From Oscheius tipulae (Eukaryota > Nematoda > Chromadorea > Rhabditida > Rhabditidae): 64,000 nucleotides of DNA. The notes under the pieces are model-generated. The model made no database searches. It was not told where the DNA came from and was given only the letters and a program-made list of their open reading frames with translations. A program made the position numbers and the translations under genes. Location of the stretch: NCBI GenBank assembly GCA_037178975.1, contig JASJZH010000002.1, positions 6,251,501 to 6,315,500 on the forward strand, read 5' to 3'. This document shows, in pieces, positions 61,401 through 64,000 of the stretch; the stretch's first letter is position 1; each line of letters starts with the position of its first letter.

Positions 61401-62758
61401 AAACAAGTCTGTCAGCGCTCCTTGACGGTCTCGTTCTCATGCTGAAGAATTCCGGCGAGGCTGCTCGTCCAATCTCCAGCTCGAGTCTCGTCTACACAAT
61501 TATTTCTCGTCTGGAGCCGCTGATCAAGTGCCATGATTCTACCACCATATGTCTAGCCGCCTCGGGACTGATCGGACAGTGTCTCTCCTACTGGACGCAG
61601 GCTCCAAATGTCAGTTTCTTTCGCACTTTTATTATCAAAAACGAGTTTCCAGGTAGCATTGGGCTGTCCCTCGGCTGTGACCCTGGTCGACTGGATGTGC
61701 TGGCAGCTGAAACACCGCGAGCTGAGCGAGGAACTGGCCGAGCAGAGCTCCAAAAATGTCGTCCATCTGGCCCAATGGCTCACGGCTGACGAATTCGAGA
61801 AGCTCATTAAGCGACTGGCCGGCATCTGTCGATTCGAGATTGCCAGACACCCGAAGGAGGCTATCAAGGTTCGTTTTCGCCTTATACTAGGTTTACAAGT
61901 GTTTCTAAGTGCTCTGTATAGGAGTTCACTAATAGGGGGAAGAGGGTTGAACCCGGCTTGTCTAGATCCGTTATCTGAGAGCTAACCGACTGAGCTATGT
62001 TGGAAAATCTCACTTTTCTCCATTTTCTAATTATTGTGACCTCCGCTACTTTTGACTGTTTTGAGATTGAGAGCTCATTAGTATGACAGACATATTCTTT
62101 CTCAGTTTACAAAAGTGTTGTAGTAGAACTTGGTGCAGACGGGATCAAAGCCGGGTTGTCAGGTCCAAACACTTCGTTTCTACAACAGGCCACACGCAGA
62201 CAGTTTAAATTAGTCTTTGAAAAATACTTATTTCAGAGACTGAGCTGTTTAAAGCTCGCAGCTGCTCTGGCCGTTCGGAATAGGGAGAGCCAAGTTTTTG
62301 CCCAATTCGTTGAAGAATTCTTGCCCCTGCTGGTCCGAGAAATGAACAGGAAATCGATCACATGTACGTTTTTTAACTCTCTATTTAAATCAATGTAATC
62401 TACTTCAGACACGGAAGAACTGTACTCGATGGCGACGGAAATAGGTGATGTGATCAAGGCCCAAATTGGGGAGCAGAAGTACTCGACCCGGCTCGGGCAG
62501 TGTCAGAAGGAGCTCCTCAACAGGGCCGAGGACAGAAAACGCAAGGTTAAGGTCAGTTTTGCCTTTTCCCCTTGATAACTACGGCTTTTTCTTCAGGAAA
62601 TGGCCGTGTCAGCTCCGGAGAAAACGGCCGAGATGAAGAGGAAGAAGAATGTGAAGAAGGTCGAGGCGAAGAAGAGGAAGCTGGACGAGGCCAAGCCACA
62701 TCGCGTCGCCAAGAGAAAGCATCTGGAGAAAAGACGTCTCCAGGAAGATGAAGACTAA
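43407..62758 (+). CDS. UTP20: UTP20, U3 snoRNP / small-subunit processome protein
   Basis: Nucleolar HEAT-repeat protein needed for 18S rRNA processing. Conserved N-terminal blocks are seen in exons from 43407: Y-A-G-L-R-F-V-S-F, W-N-D-Q-D-Y-S-A-S-Y, Y-A-Q-L-L-H-N-K, R-K-T-F-T-R-F-V-P-L and Y-V-R-R-F-A-A-E-S-F-A-F-L-M-R-K. Helical-repeat exons follow all along to 62.4 kb. The end is a Lys/Arg-rich nucleolar-type tail (from ~62600) closing with Q-E-D-E-D and TAA. There are roughly thirty short exons. Introns carry five tRNA-like sequences and one palindromic repeat. The intron 48052-54213 is by far the largest and contains a complete gene on the other strand. The length is a little below the human protein's. 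Exact exon edges in the middle were not all resolved. Confidence 0.92.
48071..53056 (-). CDS. Chaoptin-like extracellular leucine-rich repeat protein, nested in UTP20
   Basis: The ATG at 53056, 11 nt after an acceptor, starts a signal peptide (M-P-R-L-K-I-S-L-L-F-L-L-F). About twenty-five short exons follow, divided by ~45-nt introns, many ending at the same point of a repeat. They code for several dozen LRRs of the L-x-x-L-x-L-x-x-N-x-I type, e.g. L-D-L-S-Y-N-S-I and L-N-L-A-G-N-Q-I. A C-terminal LRR cap follows (N-D-L-S-C-D-C-R-F-W-W-L-Q). The last ~18 residues are hydrophobic after S-S, like a GPI-anchor signal. Chaoptin, a fly adhesion protein, has the same plan of signal peptide, ~40 LRRs and GPI anchor. 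Role in adhesion is inferred. The stop lies 19 nt from a UTP20 exon. Confidence 0.85.
53057..54213 (+). other. Remainder of the giant UTP20 intron upstream of the nested gene
   Basis: Should hold the promoter or pre-trans-splice leader of the nested LRR gene. I see a palindrome ATACATCC-TT-GGATGTAT near 53926-53943, TCATTCT/AGAATGA arms near 54020-54045, and a weak tRNA-like stretch at 54072-54135 (box A-like TGGCCCAATGG, poor box B). A 62-codon frame at 53200 has no support. Confidence 0.4.
55186..55255 (-). repeat. tRNA-like element with Pol III boxes and terminator in a UTP20 intron
   Basis: The minus strand has TAGCTCAGACGG (box A with one change), ACGGATCCAAA in the middle, GGTTCGAACACC (box B) and, 8 nt on, an uninterrupted T run. 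The T arm CCGG/CCGG encloses an 8-nt loop, not 7. The outer ends do not pair as an acceptor stem. It is antisense to UTP20. Confidence 0.6.
58119..58188 (-). repeat. tRNA-like element in a UTP20 intron
   Basis: The minus strand has TGACTCAGTCGG, GGCTAGCGC and, about 40 nt later, GGGTTCGGGCC. Antisense to UTP20. Degraded at both ends. Confidence 0.5.
58475..58575 (+). repeat. Short palindromic repeat, copy C, in a UTP20 intron
   Basis: GTTCTGCAAAGC then CTGTTCTACAACTTTGCAGAAC, followed by TTGATCCCGAAAA. This is the best-preserved copy. The exon-side acceptor TTTTTCAG follows at 58590. Confidence 0.65.
59089..59152 (+). repeat. tRNA-like element in a UTP20 intron
   Basis: TTAGCGCAGCGGTA is box A-like, then ATTCTCGC, and GTAGGTTCGGATCCTCTAC forms a clear T-arm (CGTAG/CTACG) around box B. 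It looks closest to a glycine-type tRNA in its first half. Anticodon and acceptor stems do not form by eye. Confidence 0.5.
60814..60880 (+). repeat. tRNA-like element in a UTP20 intron
   Basis: TCGGCTCAGTCGCTTAGCAC resembles a D-arm with box A, and GGTGTGATTCCC is a diverged box B about 38 nt later, followed by a T4 run. Weakest of the UTP20 set. Confidence 0.4.
61938..62005 (-). repeat. tRNA-like element in a UTP20 intron
   Basis: The minus strand has a perfect box A, TAGCTCAGTCGG, then TTAGCTCTCAGATAACGGAT, then GGGTTCAACCC (box B with two changes). The first 40 nt matches the copy at 55186-55255 almost base for base, so these two are members of one family. Confidence 0.6.
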
Positions 62759-63167
62759 TCGGGTATTTTGTTGAAATTTGCTGTTGTTTCTTGTTCTTGT
62801 TGTCAGTAAAACCAGTTACTTTCCCGTTATTTTGTCGCCAGAAATGAAAGAAAACTCGAAGTTGTGATGTTGAGCTGTTTTTGGTGGAAACAGAAGCGGA
62901 CTATTGAGAGGAAGGGAGATCGATTATTCTAACGACTAGCGATCATGCAGAGTTTACTTTTATGAATTGAAAGTTTTTTTGTTTGTATGCGCCGAGATAA
63001 GCATTCATCCTCGAGCCATTCGCCCTAATTACTCGAGCAGAACTATCTTGAATGTAAAAGGACCGTGATAGCTCTTCCGCGTTGGTCAACTGAATCCATC
63101 CAGTTGACTTTGTCCGAGATAGTGAAAGCAACTGATTTGTTGTTTCTAGCCAATACACATTTATTAA
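62759..63167. other. Convergent 3' region between UTP20 and the pepsin-inhibitor gene
   Basis: No canonical AATAAA is seen soon after the UTP20 stop; CAGTAAAACC near 62806 is the closest. No other gene is supported. Confidence 0.4.
63160..63165 (-). terminator. Poly(A) signal of the pepsin-inhibitor-like gene
   Basis: Minus-strand AATAAA begins 2 nt after the stop codon, so the 3' UTR is probably only some 20-25 nt. Confidence 0.75.
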
Positions 63168-63967
63168 TTAGAAGATTGCAGTGCAGAAGTTGGGCACTTT
63201 GGGAGCCTCGGGGATTGTGGTTTCGACGGCAGTAGAGGCACGAGTAGTGGTAACCTGTTCAGTCGGACCGTCATTGAACAGGGCCGAAAAGAGGTCGGAC
63301 GAGCCGAAGAGGCCCTTGACTTGCTGAAATTCCATAAGTGCTCATTCGCTGTCATAGTATACCTTCGAAACCTGCTCCTGGACGTACTTCTGATAGGCAG
63401 ACTGTTTGACATCGAAGACCTTGAGTTCTTCGATTTCGGAAGCCGTCAGATCGCGGGCATAGTCACGTCCAACGTAGACCTTGTTGCCCTGGATCATGCA
63501 ACCGTCGAAGATGTACTGGGTCGTATCCTCGGCCTTGCAGAACGAGGGCTTGGCGGGAGCTTTGGGCAGTTCAAAATGTTTGGTCGAGCTGACGTTCTTC
63601 TTGCCAGAAACGCGCTCTTCGAGAGCCTTTTGCTTCTCGATTACGGCTGCCTTCACAGCCTAAAGTTTCACTGTCACTGTCACCGTCACTGAACTCACAG
63701 CCTTATAGTCCTCAGCCTTCTTCTGGTACTCGACGAATTCTTCCTGTTCCGAAGAAGACAGCTCATGCTGCTTGAATCCATTGATGTACAGGACATTTCC
63801 CTGTAAAGTTGCTCTCTGAAATCTCTTGAACTACTCACAGTAACGACACAGCCAGTAGCTCCTCCGGCTCCGCTCGAAGAGACGGCGATTGTTCCGACTG
63901 TTAGACGCTTTTGACGGGGAGCGCAGAAGGCGACAGTGGCGAGACAGAGGATTAAAATAAACTTCAT
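63168..63967 (-). CDS. Secreted protein with two pepsin-inhibitor-3-like modules
   Basis: Exons 63839-63967, 63699-63800, 63363-63659 and 63168-63323 join in frame to 227 residues. A signal peptide (M-K-F-I-L-I-L-C-L-A, cleavage near residue 15) is followed by a basic K-R site. Module 1 (about 38-77) has G-C-V-V-T-G-N-V-L-Y-I-N-G and E-E-F-V-E-Y-Q-K. Module 2 (about 122-170) has G-C-M-I-Q-G-N-K-V-Y-V-G-R and D-L-T-A-S-E-I-E-E-L. This C-V/M-x-x-N-x-L/V-Y ... L-T-x-x-E pattern is the nematode PI-3 (aspin) repeat. Ascaris PI-3 blocks aspartic proteases; free-living worms also have family members of unknown target, so inhibition is inferred. The ATG abuts an acceptor (TTTCAG|ATG). Confidence 0.85.
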
Positions 63968-63969
63968 CT
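63967..63969 (-). promoter_or_regulatory. Splice acceptor abutting the ATG of the pepsin-inhibitor gene
   Basis: Minus strand ACAAGTTTCAG runs directly into ATG. It leaves no room for a 5' UTR without spliced-leader addition or an upstream leader exon. Confidence 0.6.
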
Positions 63970-64000
63970 GAAACTTGTTTGAACAAGGAAATCGGAGAGA

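Overview
The window reads as nuclear DNA of a nematode with a compact, intron-rich genome. Four things point there. First, a secreted protein at the right edge carries two pepsin-inhibitor-3 (aspin-type) modules, a nematode family. Second, most genes have a splice acceptor 0-11 nt before the ATG, as expected for spliced-leader trans-splicing. Third, rpl-37 and UTP20 are spaced like an operon. Fourth, there are two copine-domain genes of the atypical type known from worms. Many introns are only 37-60 nt. The species cannot be named from sequence alone.

Layout. 1-16968 (+): the 3' part of a giant gene (5177 residues in the window, 5' end missing). Its 13.3-kb exon codes for about ten 235-residue repeats, then shorter repeats, and it ends in a copine/VWA domain. 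18100-21123 (-): complete glycogen branching enzyme. 21905-24376 (-): a second, 493-residue atypical copine, with unassigned exons upstream to 25.6 kb. 25758-33290 (+): a 16-exon adhesion-type GPCR of 1419 residues with a repeated cysteine-containing ectodomain; one of its introns is filled by a 1.5-kb imperfect foldback. 33283-35176 (-): a small single-pass membrane protein whose 3' end meets the receptor gene. 35.2-37.1 kb: an octamer microsatellite and other non-coding sequence. 37137-39020 (-): an E2F7/8-type repressor with two DNA-binding domains, with E2F-like sites upstream. 39.0-42.8 kb: mostly unassigned, with a perfect 22-bp hairpin. 42776-43236 (+): rpl-37. 43407-62758 (+): UTP20. 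48071-53056 (-): a chaoptin-like leucine-rich repeat gene nested in one UTP20 intron. 63168-63967 (-): the pepsin-inhibitor-3-like secreted protein.

Themes. rpl-37 and UTP20 form a probable ribosome-production operon. The two copine genes, one with an enormous repeat tail, lie either side of the branching enzyme. Non-coding DNA holds at least nine tRNA-like sequences with Pol III box A/B remnants, mostly in introns, and a separate short palindromic repeat family that has contributed codons to the GPCR. No mobile-element protein, rRNA, convincing functional tRNA or CRISPR array was seen. Most exon models were checked by splice signals and reading phase, which close in frame for the giant copine, branching enzyme, second copine, GPCR, E2F, rpl-37 and pepsin-inhibitor genes. 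UTP20 and the LRR gene are given as spans.
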